NCBI RefSeq assembly: GCF_020515695.1
Contig: NZ_JAIWJA010000001.1
Span: forward strand, 1 to 64,000
From: Pseudomonas sp. MWU16-30317
GTDB lineage: Bacteria; Pseudomonadota; Gammaproteobacteria; Pseudomonadales; Pseudomonadaceae
Direction of reading: 5' to 3'
Length of the DNA stretch: 64,000 bases
How positions within the stretch are numbered: position 1 is the first letter of the stretch; every line of letters starts with the position of its first letter. Under the pieces are notes generated by a model that worked only from the letters and a program-made list of their open reading frames with translations, did not search any database and was not told the DNA's origin. Position numbers and translations under genes: made by a program. This document shows positions 7,365 to 15,536 of the stretch, piece after piece.

Positions 7365-8228
7365 TTACCCCGGCAGTGCTTCGCGGGCAGTTTCGACCGC
7401 AGGCGCGCCGGCAGCCTCGACCGGTGCCTCAGGGTGCAGGCCAGCGTGTCTGTGATCAGGCACGCTGATGCCTAGATGCTCGCGCAGCGTCACACCCTGA
7501 TAATCATCGTCCACCAGGCCGGTGATGCTTTCGGGCGTGCCCACCAGCCGCAGCCACGGCGTCTGCAATGAATACAGCACTTGCCGAAGGGTCTGCCCTC
7601 GCTGGCGTCCTTGTTCGATCTCGTCGCGAAATTGAGTGAGTCCCGAAGAGGACGCATCGACGCCATCGATCACCGGGAAAGGCTCGTCCAGCGGGCAGTG
7701 ACGAAAATCACGCCCGTTGAATTGCCGCGACAGCGCCTCGTGCATTTTCTCCAGGCTAAGGGCCGCAGAGCGCGACGCTTCGATCCTGGCCGCTTCCTCC
7801 AAGGTGTTGGCAATGACGACGTTCAGGGCCGGCATGAACAGAATTTCGTCCACGTTGCGCTGATACTCACGGGCTCGGCTTCGCACATCCGATGCCAATT
7901 CCAGCGATTCGCCTAGGGTTCTGGCGAAGCTGAACACGACGTCGGCGACCCGCGCGCTCAAGTCCCGGCCCTCCGGTGAAGTACCCGCCTGGATCAGGGG
8001 GGGCTGCCCTTGTCGCGAGCGAGCGATGTTCAGGGGGTGATGTATTGGCTATCGACGATGAACAGAAAGTCGAACCTGGCCGCCTCGGCCTCTTTAGCCT
8101 GTTGCACATACCATTGCAGGTTGACACTGGCGTCCAGTGGCACGCCATTGCAGGTTGACACTGGCGTCCAGTGGCACGGCGTCATCGCGCCATAGTCCGC
8201 CATGGGCATGTTCGGCACATCGCTTCAT
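7365..8228 (-). pseudogene. Broken FMN-dependent monooxygenase (NtaA/SnaA/DszA family)
   Basis: Two ends of one enzyme remain. The N-terminal part reads MKRCAEHAHGGLWRDD, then DASVNLQW, then WYVQQAKEAEAARFDFLFI and VDSQYITP, the start of a bacterial luciferase-like FMN monooxygenase. The C-terminal part reads LIQAGTSPEGRDLSARVADVV followed by FSFARTLGES and FMPALNVVIANTLEEA. About 150-200 central residues, including much of the barrel, are deleted at about 8030. A 34-bp tandem duplication (8111-8178) shifts the frame near the N terminus, and a TGA follows SQYITP. The family normally oxidises sulfonates, nitrilotriacetate or similar compounds with FMNH2. The gene cannot encode an active enzyme. 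Confidence 0.85.
8111..8178. repeat. 34-bp perfect tandem duplication
   Basis: The unit starting CCATTGCAGGTTGACACTGG occurs twice head to tail (8111-8144 and 8145-8178) with no mismatch. Each copy contains the palindrome CACTGGCGTCCAGTG, which could promote slippage. It is not a multiple of three, so it breaks the monooxygenase frame. Confidence 0.95.
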
Positions 8229-8318
8229 GAAATTTACGATAGGAAGCGAAACTCCTTGCGCGCTTTCGCAGTCAACAGAGGCGTCAACTTTGACATCACT
8301 GCCGAACGGAGTTAAATC

Positions 8319-8498
8319 ATGAGCAGCACTTCTGACAAGATCAAAGGCGTAGCGAACGAAGCGATTGGCAACGTCAAGCAAAGTGTAGGCAAGGCCACCG
8401 GTAACACCGAACTTGAAGTCAAAGGCACTATTCAGGAGAAGAAGGGTGAAGCTCAGCAGGCCATTGGCAAAGTCAAAGACGCAGTAAAAAAACACTGA
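8319..8498 (+). CDS. CsbD-family stress-response protein
   Basis: A 59-residue, highly hydrophilic protein with the classic CsbD repeats: SDKIKGVANEAIGNVKQSVG, then KGTIQEKKGEAQQAIGKVKD. CsbD/YjbJ proteins are small, abundant and induced by general stress, with no defined biochemical role. The ATG at 8319 follows CGGAGTTAAATC. A strong GC hairpin (8508-8536) ends the transcript, so it is monocistronic. Confidence 0.92.
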   Translation: MSSTSDKIKGVANEAIGNVKQSVGKATGNTELEVKGTIQEKKGEAQQAIGKVKDAVKKH

Positions 8499-8507
8499 CG
8501 GATAGTT

Positions 8508-8536
8508 TGGCCCGGGCAACCGAAATGCCCGGGCCA
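8508..8536 (+). terminator. Hairpin terminator after csbD, shared with convergent gene
   Basis: An 11-bp perfect stem TGGCCCGGGCA / TGCCCGGGCCA around a 7-nt loop, placed between two convergent genes. The T tract is poor on both sides. Confidence 0.7.
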
Positions 8537-8541
8537 TCGCC

Positions 8542-8868
8542 TTAATGCGGGTTGCGTGCTGCTTTTAGAAGATCATTCAGTTTCTGGTGTTCCCATGTCG
8601 ACAGGAGCGCCACCGGGTCAGTCCCATATCGATCCCCAGAGTCGAACGTCCAGTGCCGACCGTCCGGGCAAACGCATCCCTCGCAGTAGTCAAGGTCGCC
8701 GTTATCGCTGTGTAACGTGACGAGCCATCCATCGATTTCCACGACAATGCGCCACGCCTGAGGCTGATCTCCCGCCGGGCTACGTGCAACGAGCATTGTC
8801 CGACGCTCGAAGATCACTTCGCGCAGCAGCTGGCCTACCTCTCTAGCGGTCAGTGCAAGCATCAGCAT
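8542..8868 (-). CDS. Conserved hypothetical protein, DUF7693-like
   Basis: A protein of 108 residues. Recognisable features are an N-terminal helix LTAREVGQLLREVI, a β segment (WRIVVEIDGWLVTLHSDNG) and the cysteine-containing stretch LDYCEGCVCPDGRHWTFDSG, ending DPVALLSTWEHQKL. It resembles a Pseudomonas-restricted family that I recall as DUF7693; the name is uncertain and the function unknown. Its start overlaps the end of the upstream nucleotidyltransferase gene by 26 bp, so the two are translationally coupled. Confidence 0.65.
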   Translation of the reverse strand: MLMLALTAREVGQLLREVIFERRTMLVARSPAGDQPQAWRIVVEIDGWLVTLHSDNGDLDYCEGCVCPDGRHWTFDSGDRYGTDPVALLSTWEHQKLNDLLKAARNPH

Positions 8869-9466
8869 GACTCTCGTAATCCAGAATCGTCAGCCAAGGC
8901 CAGCGCGCCTGATAACTCCTGGCCTTTTGAATGAACAGGTCCGGTTCCGGATTTGCCGGGTTGATACGCAACAAGCCCTGCTGCAGATCGTCGAGGCCGT
9001 AGGGGGCATAGACTTCGCGAGTGCAAACATCCAGCCCGATACAGGTCCCGGCCACGAGGTAACGGTCGATGCCGTCTTTCGCCGACTGCAACGGCGGATA
9101 AGGGCGACCGAAACGCTGGCCGTACCAAAGATGGACGCGGGCCTGGTTCTTGAATTCGATATCGACACCCAAGTCTTGAAACACCGACCGGGCTCGATTG
9201 ATCACTTCGTTTTCGGCCTCCCAGGACACATCCTCGTCGAAATAGAAAACGTCATAATCTTTCACGCCCCACTCGGGAGGCAGGTTGGACTGATGATTCC
9301 ACACCGCCTGGAACAGGCAGCCTGCGGTGAGCATGCACTGATCGAGGCCCAGAGAGGGCAGGCGGGCGGTGATTTCGGCGTTGAGGGGGTTGGTCATTGC
9401 GATGCGGAGTAACGAGTCGACGGGCATGCGGATGGGCTCCTTGCCGAGCGTTTTTCGAGCGTCCAT
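8843..9466 (-). CDS. Nucleotidyltransferase-family protein (PF06042-like)
   Basis: A protein of 207 residues. The pattern LTAGCLFQAVWNHQSNLPPEWG followed by VKDYDVFYFDEDVSWEAE supplies the acidic D-x-D-type pair of a minimal nucleotidyltransferase. VHLWYGQRFGRPYPPLQSA and DGIDRYLVAGTCIGL follow, as in the COG3575/NTP_transf_6 family. The substrate is unknown. It overlaps the downstream DUF7693-like gene by 26 bp, indicating a two-gene operon in an accessory neighbourhood. Confidence 0.8.
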   Translation of the reverse strand: MDARKTLGKEPIRMPVDSLLRIAMTNPLNAEITARLPSLGLDQCMLTAGCLFQAVWNHQSNLPPEWGVKDYDVFYFDEDVSWEAENEVINRARSVFQDLGVDIEFKNQARVHLWYGQRFGRPYPPLQSAKDGIDRYLVAGTCIGLDVCTREVYAPYGLDDLQQGLLRINPANPEPDLFIQKARSYQARWPWLTILDYESHADACTDR

Positions 9467-9557
9467 CCATCGTGCGTCAAGGTCCGGGAGGCCACGACCT
9501 GACGGCTATAGCGTATGATTGCGCTCAATTTATGACGTGCAGATGCCGGGAGGCGTT

Positions 9558-9704
9558 GTGACAACTTTGGCTGAGTGGTTCCCCTTTATAGATCAGATGT
9601 CCCCCAGCATGAAAGGCTTTTGCAGTATTGCCTTCGCGACCATCGTGGCGTTGACCGTGGTCGTGTTTGTGGTGTTTCGGGGCAGGAAGGGGGCTGATAG
9701 CTGA
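9558..9704 (+). CDS. Small single-pass membrane protein, 48 aa
   Basis: A GTG at 9558 is chosen because GGGAGG lies five bases upstream; an in-frame ATG at 9543 has no such site. The protein has a short N-terminal domain (TTLAEWFPFIDQMSPSMKG), one transmembrane helix (FATIVALTVVVFVVF) and a basic tail (RGRKG), so the C terminus is probably cytoplasmic. No family is recognised. Confidence 0.5.
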   Translation: MTTLAEWFPFIDQMSPSMKGFCSIAFATIVALTVVVFVVFRGRKGADS

Positions 9705-9751
9705 CGGGGCCCAACAGGGCTAGCCACGTCGTGTGCGGCCTACGCGACTGT

Positions 9752-9778
9752 CGACATCACAATAGTGCCGTGATGTCG
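9752..9778 (-). terminator. Hairpin downstream of fic
   Basis: CGACATCAC, a 9-nt loop, then GTGATGTCG: a perfect 9-bp stem between the convergent small membrane protein gene and fic. No T tract. Confidence 0.4.
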
Positions 9779-9823
9779 CCTTGTAGCAGGAATGTATGAG
9801 TTCGATAGCCTCGCAAGAAGCGT

Positions 9824-10423
9824 TCAAGCTTGAATCGGCCGGCCAATGCATCTCTCGAAAACGTCCTCCATGGGGCCGAGATCACAGTTGAAAGCAGCGA
9901 TGTTCGCGTGGATCCATTGATCAGGTTCAACTCCCCACCAGCTGATTTCAAATCCGGCGTTCATGATCAGATGTTCAAACAGGATACGCTGCGTCCGGCC
10001 ATTACCCTCCCGAAAGGGGTGGACGACATTAAGATCGGAGTATGTTTCGGCGAGTGCAACAATTAGCCGTCGGCGATCCATTCCCTCGAACCAATTGGCT
10101 GTCCCCATAATCTGAAAAATCTTGGCCGACTCTTTTGCCATGTACTGCGGTTGGCAAAAGCGTGTCGTTTGCTTGGATATGCCCACCGTTCTCAAAGATC
10201 CAGCCCAGTCGTACAGATCCGAAAACAGGGCACGATGAATATTTTGGAGATAGGTCAAATCATAAGGCGGAGGGCTGAAATCCAGATGTTCGGCTGCAAC
10301 GGCAGAGAGCTGTTATTCAGCCTCGCTAAGGGTCGGATCATCACGTATATCGAGCTTGTTACGCAGGACATCTGAGCCAGGATAACAGTAGGGGTCTTGG
10401 CCGACCCCGTACTTATCAGACAT
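9824..10423 (-). pseudogene. fic: Fic-domain AMPylase/toxin gene with a nonsense codon at position 37
   Basis: Read from the ATG at 10423, the frame encodes a normal Fic protein: MSDKYGVGQDPYCYPGSD at the N terminus, LRNKLDIRDDPTLSEAE, then TAA at 10315-10313, then QLSAVAAEHLDFS and the rest of the domain. The catalytic motif HPFREGNGRTQR and flap region (SKQTTRFCQ) are intact. Total length would be 199 codons, the usual Fic size. Fic enzymes transfer AMP or other nucleotide moieties to target proteins. With the ochre codon only a 36-residue peptide, or a reinitiated ~144-162-residue product carrying the catalytic core, can be made. The upstream yhfG overlaps the start by eight bases. It could also be a sequencing error; a single base is enough. 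Confidence 0.85.
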
Positions 10424-10589
10424 TACGCTCGATCTTGGTGAAAGCTTTCAGAATTTCTTCACGGGTAGGAAGGTCGCGATCACCGTCTGCCGGGTTCATC
10501 TTGTAGCCTTCAAGGCGCAGGCTCGCCGCATAGTTGGATTTGCGCGTCTTGGCCGCATAGGCTTTCTTGGTTTCAAGTGTGATGGACAT
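10416..10589 (-). CDS. yhfG: YhfG family Fic-associated antitoxin
   Basis: A 57-residue basic protein: MSITLETKKAYAAKTRKSNY, then AASLRLEGYKMN, ending REEILKAFTKIERNV. It matches the short YhfG protein encoded directly upstream of fic in enterobacteria and pseudomonads, where it acts as the Fic partner. It ends GTCTGA, and the fic ATG lies inside this (ATGTCTGA overlap, 10416-10423), so translation is coupled. It is intact although fic is interrupted. Its promoter lies in the 235 bp shared with the divergent rbs operon. Confidence 0.85.
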   Translation of the reverse strand: MSITLETKKAYAAKTRKSNYAASLRLEGYKMNPADGDRDLPTREEILKAFTKIERNV

Positions 10590-10752
10590 TAGCAGGACCT
10601 CGCTAGCGTTCAGTGCGTGATTATAGCTGAACCGCTGGATCTAGCCCAGCTCGCCCAACTGCGTAAAGGCCTGCGAACGCTAGCCCCATCCCGCACACCA
10701 TTCGTCCATCTCCCGTTTGACAAATCCGCTAATCCTGCTCATATTTCCCTCA

Positions 10753-10766
10753 CGCAAACGTTTGCG
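10753..10766. promoter_or_regulatory. RbsR (LacI-type) operator
   Basis: CGCAAACGTTTGCG is a perfect 14-bp palindrome with the central CG typical of LacI/PurR-family sites, 58 bp before the rbsB start. RbsR is encoded within the operon, so autoregulated repression relieved by ribose is the natural reading. Confidence 0.85.
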
Positions 10767-10824
10767 CCTTCCCCCAGGCGTCAGCTTTGCCTAATAAAAA
10801 TAATCATATCGCCGGAGTCACCCC

Positions 10825-11781
10825 ATGAAGCTGCCCTTTGCTGCACGCCTGCTCGCCGTCGCCATGCTCACCGCCACGGCCTTCATATTACCCCTCTCAT
10901 CCGCCCAAGCCGACGACGCCCACAAGCCCACCGTGGCGCTGGTGATGAAGTCCTTGGCCAACGAGTTCTTCCTGACCATGGAAGACGGCGCCAAGGTCTA
11001 TCAGAAAGAACATTCCGCTGACTTCGACCTGATCTCCAACGGCATCAAGAACGAATCCGACACCGCCGCGCAGATCGATATCGTCAATCAGATGATCGTC
11101 AAGAAGGTCGATGCGCTGGTCATCGCGCCGGCCGATTCCAAAGCCCTGGCCGCAGTGCTGAAGAAGGCCATGGATGCCGGCATCAAGGTGGTCAATATCG
11201 ATAACCAGCTCGATGTCGATGTGCTCAAGAGCAAGGGCATGGAGGTCCCGTTCGTAGGCCCCAATAACCGCAAGGGCGCCAAGCTGGTGGGCGATTACCT
11301 GGCCAAGCAGATGAGCGCGGGCGATCAGGTGGGGATCATCGAAGGCGTGCCGACTACCACCAATGCGCAGCAGCGCACCGCGGGTTTCAAGGACGCGATG
11401 GATGGCGCGCAGATGAAGATCGTCTCTACGCAATCGGGTAACTGGGAGATCGACAAGGGCAACGCGGTGGCCGCGGCCATGCTCAACGAATATCCGAACC
11501 TCAAAGCGCTGCTGGCCGGTAACGACAGCATGGCGCTGGGCGCGGTATCGGCAGTGCGGGCGGCGGGCAAGGCCGGGAAAGTACAGGTGGTGGGCTATGA
11601 CAACATCAATGCCATCAAACCGATGCTCAAGGACGGTCGCGTGCTGGCGACGGCGGATCAGTTTGCGGCCAAGCAGGCGGTGTTCGGGATTGATACGGCG
11701 CTGAAGATGGTCAAGGGCGAGAAGCTGGATATCAAGGACGGGGTGATCGAGACGCCAGTCGAGTTGGTGACCAAGCCGTAA
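10825..11781 (+). CDS. rbsB: Ribose ABC transporter periplasmic binding protein
   Basis: A protein of 318 residues. It has a cleavable signal peptide (basic start, hydrophobic core LLAVAMLTATAFILPL, cleavage near SSAQA). The mature domain starts KPTVALVMKSLANEFF and has the type-1 periplasmic sugar-binding fold: DALVIAPADSKAL, VVNIDNQLD, VPFVGPNN, and the hinge segment LLAGNDSMALGAV. It captures ribose, possibly an allied pentose, and delivers it to RbsC. It is the first gene of the operon, behind the LacI-type palindrome. A 100-bp gap with a hairpin separates it from rbsA, an arrangement that commonly allows higher expression of the binding protein. Confidence 0.9.
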   Translation: MKLPFAARLLAVAMLTATAFILPLSSAQADDAHKPTVALVMKSLANEFFLTMEDGAKVYQKEHSADFDLISNGIKNESDTAAQIDIVNQMIVKKVDALVIAPADSKALAAVLKKAMDAGIKVVNIDNQLDVDVLKSKGMEVPFVGPNNRKGAKLVGDYLAKQMSAGDQVGIIEGVPTTTNAQQRTAGFKDAMDGAQMKIVSTQSGNWEIDKGNAVAAAMLNEYPNLKALLAGNDSMALGAVSAVRAAGKAGKVQVVGYDNINAIKPMLKDGRVLATADQFAAKQAVFGIDTALKMVKGEKLDIKDGVIETPVELVTKP

Positions 11782-11841
11782 GCCTGTCGGGTTTAGAGGC
11801 CGGCCCAGCCAACACAAACCCCTGAACCTCAAACACCAACT

Positions 11842-11869
11842 GCGCCGGCCTTGCCATTCAAGCCGGCGC
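11842..11869 (+). terminator. Intercistronic hairpin between rbsB and rbsA
   Basis: GCGCCGGC / GCCGGCGC stem with a 12-nt loop, no T tract. It probably stabilises or attenuates the transcript so that rbsB message exceeds rbsA message. Confidence 0.45.
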
Positions 11870-11881
11870 GTGGGGAGCCTC

Positions 11882-13435
11882 ATGTCTGTATCCGTTCAAG
11901 CCGCCGTGCTGTCCGTGCGCGGCATCGGCAAGACCTACGCCCAACCGGTGCTCGGTGACATCGACCTGACGCTCATGCGCGGCGAAGTCCTGGCCCTGAC
12001 CGGCGAAAACGGCGCGGGCAAAAGCACCTTGTCGAAGATCATCGGCGGCTTGGTCACGGCCACCACCGGCACCATGGAATTCCAGGGGCAACCCTACCAA
12101 CCCGCCAGCCGCGCGCAGGCCGAAAAGCTCGGCGTGCGCATGGTCATGCAAGAGCTCAACTTGCTGCCGACCCTGTCGGTGGCCGAGAACCTGTTCCTCG
12201 ACAACCTGCCCAGCCGTGCTGGCTGGATCGATCGCAAGCGCCTGCGCAGCGAGGCGATCAAGGCCATGGCCCAGGTCGGCCTGGAAGCCATCGACCCCGA
12301 CACGCTGATCAGCGAGCTGGGTATTGGCCATCAGCAGATGGTCGAGATCGCCCGCAACCTGATCGGCGACTGCCACGTGTTGATCCTCGACGAGCCTACC
12401 GCCATGTTGACCGCCCGCGAAGTGGAGATGCTCTTCGAGCAGATCACCCGCCTGCAGGCGCGCGGCGTGTCGATCGTGTACATCTCCCATCGCCTCGAGG
12501 AACTGGCCCGGGTCGCGCAGCGCATCGCCGTGCTGCGCGACGGCAAGCTGGTGTGCGTCGATGCCATGGCCCACTACAACAGCGAGCAACTGGTGACCCT
12601 GATGGTCGGTCGCGAGCTGGGCGAACAGATCGACCTGGGCCCGCGGCAGATCGGCGACGTGGCGCTGGCGGTGAAGGGCCTGAGCCGCGCGGACAAGGTT
12701 CGCGATGTGTCCTTCGAGGTGCGCGCCGGCGAGATTTTCGGCATCAGCGGCCTGATCGGGGCCGGGCGTACCGAGTTGCTGCGGCTTATCTACGGCGCCG
12801 ACATCGCCGACAGCGGCAGCATCGCCGTCGGCAGCCCGTTGCACGTCGTCAGCGTGCGCTCGCCGGTCGACGCCGTCGGCCATGGCATCGCCCTGATCAC
12901 CGAGGATCGCAAGGGTGAGGGCTTGCTGCTGTCGCAATCCATCAGCGCCAATATCGCCTTGGGCAATATGGCGGCGATCTCCCGCAGCGGCGTGGTCGAT
13001 GGCCGCGCCGAGATGAGCCTGGCCCAGCGTCAGGTGGACGCCATGCGCATCCGCAGTTCGAGCCCCACGCAGCTGGTCTCGGAGCTGTCCGGTGGCAACC
13101 AGCAGAAAGTGGTGATCGGCCGTTGGTTGGAGCGCGATTGCCCGGTGATGCTGTTCGACGAGCCGACCCGTGGCATCGACGTGGGCGCCAAGTTCGACAT
13201 CTACACCTTGCTGGGCGAGCTGACGCGCCAGGGCCGCGCGCTGGTGGTGGTGTCCAGCGACCTGCGCGAGCTGATGCTGATCTGTGACCGCATCGGCGTG
13301 CTCTCGGCCGGGCGCCTGATCGACACCTTCGAGCGTGACAGCTGGACCCAGGATCAATTGCTTGCCGCCGCGTTTGCCGGCTACCAGAAACGTGATGCGC
13401 TGCTGTCCGACGCGGCGCCCAGGATCGATGCATGA
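11882..13435 (+). CDS. rbsA: Ribose ABC transporter ATPase, two nucleotide-binding domains
   Basis: A protein of 517 residues, the usual RbsA size. Domain 1 has Walker A GENGAGKST (~residue 40), signature ELGIGHQQMVEIAR and Walker B LILDEPTAML. Domain 2 has the degenerate A-loop GLIGAGRTELL typical of sugar importers, the signature LSGGNQQKVVIGRW and Walker B VMLFDEPTRGIDVG. It powers RbsBC import. The ATG at 11882 is preferred because GGGGAG lies just upstream; an in-frame GTG at 11870 falls inside the hairpin. The stop overlaps the rbsC start (ATGA). Confidence 0.93.
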   Translation: MSVSVQAAVLSVRGIGKTYAQPVLGDIDLTLMRGEVLALTGENGAGKSTLSKIIGGLVTATTGTMEFQGQPYQPASRAQAEKLGVRMVMQELNLLPTLSVAENLFLDNLPSRAGWIDRKRLRSEAIKAMAQVGLEAIDPDTLISELGIGHQQMVEIARNLIGDCHVLILDEPTAMLTAREVEMLFEQITRLQARGVSIVYISHRLEELARVAQRIAVLRDGKLVCVDAMAHYNSEQLVTLMVGRELGEQIDLGPRQIGDVALAVKGLSRADKVRDVSFEVRAGEIFGISGLIGAGRTELLRLIYGADIADSGSIAVGSPLHVVSVRSPVDAVGHGIALITEDRKGEGLLLSQSISANIALGNMAAISRSGVVDGRAEMSLAQRQVDAMRIRSSSPTQLVSELSGGNQQKVVIGRWLERDCPVMLFDEPTRGIDVGAKFDIYTLLGELTRQGRALVVVSSDLRELMLICDRIGVLSAGRLIDTFERDSWTQDQLLAAAFAGYQKRDALLSDAAPRIDA

Positions 13436-14442
13436 AAACCTCTCTCTCCAAAGGCGTAGCAACCCCTGCCACGCTGCCATCCCCCGGCAAGCGCAGCGGC
13501 AATTATTTCGGCCTCGGCACCTACCTCGGGCTGGCCGGTGCCTTGCTGGCGATGATCGTGCTGTTCTCGCTGCTCAGCGATCATTTTCTCTCGTACGAGA
13601 CCTTCAGCACCCTGGCCAACCAGATCCCCGACTTGATGGTGCTGGCAGTGGGCATGACGTTCATCTTGATCATCGGCGGCATCGATCTGTCGGTGGGCTC
13701 GGTGCTGGCGCTGGCGGCGTCGGCGGTCAGCGTGGCGATGCTCGGGTGGGGCTGGGGCGTGCTGCCGGCGGCATTGCTGGGCATCGCGTGCGCGACGGTA
13801 GCCGGGACCATCACCGGCTCGATCACCGTGGCCTGGCGCATACCGTCGTTCATCGTCTCCCTGGGTGTGCTGGAAATGGCCCGTGGCGTGGCCTATCAAT
13901 TGACCGACTCGCGCACTGCCTACATCGGTGACTCATACGCCTGGCTATCCAACCCGTTTGCCTTCGGCATCTCGCCGTCGTTCGTGATCGCGCTGGTGGT
14001 GATCTTCGTCGCTCAGGCTGTGCTCACGCGCACCGTATTCGGCCGCTACCTGATCGGCATCGGCACCAACGAAGAGGCCGTGCGCCTGGCCGGCATCAAC
14101 CCCAAGCCCTACAAGATCCTGGTGTTCTCGCTGATGGGCCTTCTGGCGGGCGTAGCGGCGTTGTTCCAGATATCGCGGCTGGAAGCGGCCGATCCGAATG
14201 CAGGTTCGGGTCTGGAGTTGCAGGTCATCGCCGCGGTGGTGATCGGCGGCACCAGCTTGATGGGCGGCCGTGGCTCGGTAATCAGCACCTTCTTCGGCGT
14301 GCTGATCATCTCGGTGCTGGCGGCGGGGTTGGCGCAGATCGGCGCCACCGAGCCGACCAAACGCATCATCACCGGCCTGGTGATCGTGGTGGCGGTGGTA
14401 CTCGATACCTATCGCAGCAACCGCGCCAAGCGGCGCGGCTGA
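13432..14442 (+). CDS. rbsC: Ribose ABC transporter permease
   Basis: A protein of 336 residues with 8-10 membrane helices. The conserved permease region GGIDLSVGSVLALAASAVSV (near residue 82) and the EAA-like segment GTNEEAVRLAGINPKPYKILV (near 203) identify the BPD_transp_2 (RbsC) family. It forms the homodimeric channel of the ribose importer. It overlaps rbsA by four bases and is followed by rbsR with a one-base gap, so translation is tightly coupled. Confidence 0.92.
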   Translation: MKTSLSKGVATPATLPSPGKRSGNYFGLGTYLGLAGALLAMIVLFSLLSDHFLSYETFSTLANQIPDLMVLAVGMTFILIIGGIDLSVGSVLALAASAVSVAMLGWGWGVLPAALLGIACATVAGTITGSITVAWRIPSFIVSLGVLEMARGVAYQLTDSRTAYIGDSYAWLSNPFAFGISPSFVIALVVIFVAQAVLTRTVFGRYLIGIGTNEEAVRLAGINPKPYKILVFSLMGLLAGVAALFQISRLEAADPNAGSGLELQVIAAVVIGGTSLMGGRGSVISTFFGVLIISVLAAGLAQIGATEPTKRIITGLVIVVAVVLDTYRSNRAKRRG

Positions 14443-14443
14443 T

Positions 14444-15496
14444 ATGGCGACCATCAAGGACGTGGCGGCACTGGCAGGGATTTCCTACACCACAGTGTCC
14501 CATGTGGTGAACAGCTCGCGACCAGTAAGCGATGAGGTGCGGCTCAAGGTCGAGGCCGCCATCGTGCAGCTCGGCTACGTGCCCAGCGCCGTGGCGCGCT
14601 CGCTCAAGGCCCAGGCCACCTCGACCATCGGTTTGTTGATCCCTAACGGCATCAACCCGTATTTCGCCGAGCTGGCGCGGGGCATCGAGGACTACTGCGA
14701 GCGCAACGGCTTTTGCGTGATTCTATGCAATTCGGACGACGATCCGGACAAACAGCGCAACTATCTGCGGGTGTTGCAGGAGAAACGCGTCGACGGCCTG
14801 ATCGTGTCGTCGGTAGGCGGCGACAACGGCCTGATCGTGTCGTCGGTAGGCGGCGACAACGGCCTGGTGCAGGGCCTCGCCGCAGTACGCACGCCGATGG
14901 TGATCGTCGACCGCGATCTGGAAAATCTGCCGGCTGACTTGATCCGCATCGACCACGAACTGGGCGCTTACCTGGCGACCGAGCACTTGCTCGAACTCGG
15001 CCATCGGCACATCGCCTGTATCTGCGGGCCCACCGCGACCAGCGTGGCCCGCATGCGCCTGGCCGGTTATCGACGGGCCATGGCGGCGGCCAATATCGAG
15101 GTGCCGACGCGGTGGATCAAGGAGAGCGATTTCACCAGCCCCAGCGGCTATGCGGCGGCGGTGCAATTGCTTGACGAGGGACGGCCGAGCGCGATTTTCG
15201 CCGCCAACGACATGGTCGGTTTCGGCGTGCTGCGGGCGGCGGCCGAGCGCAATATTCGCGTACCTGGCGAGTTGTCGGTCATCGGTTTCGATGATATTCA
15301 GATGAGCCGTTACGTGTACCCGGCGCTGACCACGGTCGGCCAGTCGATTCTGCAACTCGGCGAGCGGGCGGCGCAGGTGCTGCTGCGGCGTATCGCTGCA
15401 CCGGGCACGCCGGTCGAGCAATGGGTGGTGGCTCCGAGTATGGTGCTACGCGAATCCACGGCGGCGCCGAGCCGCGCTTTTGATCAATTTCGCTGA
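14444..15496 (+). CDS. rbsR: LacI-family ribose operon repressor with internal tandem duplication
   Basis: A protein of 350 residues. It has an N-terminal LacI helix-turn-helix (MATIKDVAALAGISYTTVSH) and hinge helix (PSAVARSLKAQ), then a PurR-like sugar-binding domain (STIGLLIPNGINPYFAELA; IFAANDMVGFGVL; VIGFDDIQMSRY). Family members are about 335-340 residues; the excess is one extra copy of GLIVSSVGGDN (residues ~118-139), from a 33-bp tandem repeat. The repeat follows the RVDG strand of the effector domain, so folding or inducer response may be altered. It sits mid-operon and presumably represses from the palindrome at 10753. Confidence 0.9.
   Translation: MATIKDVAALAGISYTTVSHVVNSSRPVSDEVRLKVEAAIVQLGYVPSAVARSLKAQATSTIGLLIPNGINPYFAELARGIEDYCERNGFCVILCNSDDDPDKQRNYLRVLQEKRVDGLIVSSVGGDNGLIVSSVGGDNGLVQGLAAVRTPMVIVDRDLENLPADLIRIDHELGAYLATEHLLELGHRHIACICGPTATSVARMRLAGYRRAMAAANIEVPTRWIKESDFTSPSGYAAAVQLLDEGRPSAIFAANDMVGFGVLRAAAERNIRVPGELSVIGFDDIQMSRYVYPALTTVGQSILQLGERAAQVLLRRIAAPGTPVEQWVVAPSMVLRESTAAPSRAFDQFR
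14795..14860 (+). repeat. 33-bp perfect tandem duplication within rbsR
   Basis: Two identical units (14795-14827, 14828-14860), each beginning GGCCTGATCGTGTCGTCGG, encode GLIVSSVGGDN twice. The frame is kept. Perfect identity points to a recent event. Confidence 0.95.
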
Positions 15497-15536
15497 TCCT
15501 TTTTTGAAGTGCACGGCGGCTAGAAGAGTAAACCTC

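Noticed and set aside
8111..8178. Tandem 34-bp repeat considered as a CRISPR start
   Set aside because: Two copies directly joined, no spacers, and it lies inside a coding frame.
11858..13480. Long open frame of 540 codons on the minus strand over rbsA
   Set aside because: It is antisense to a clear ABC ATPase, with low-complexity His/Gln/Ala-rich text typical of the reverse of GC-rich codons.
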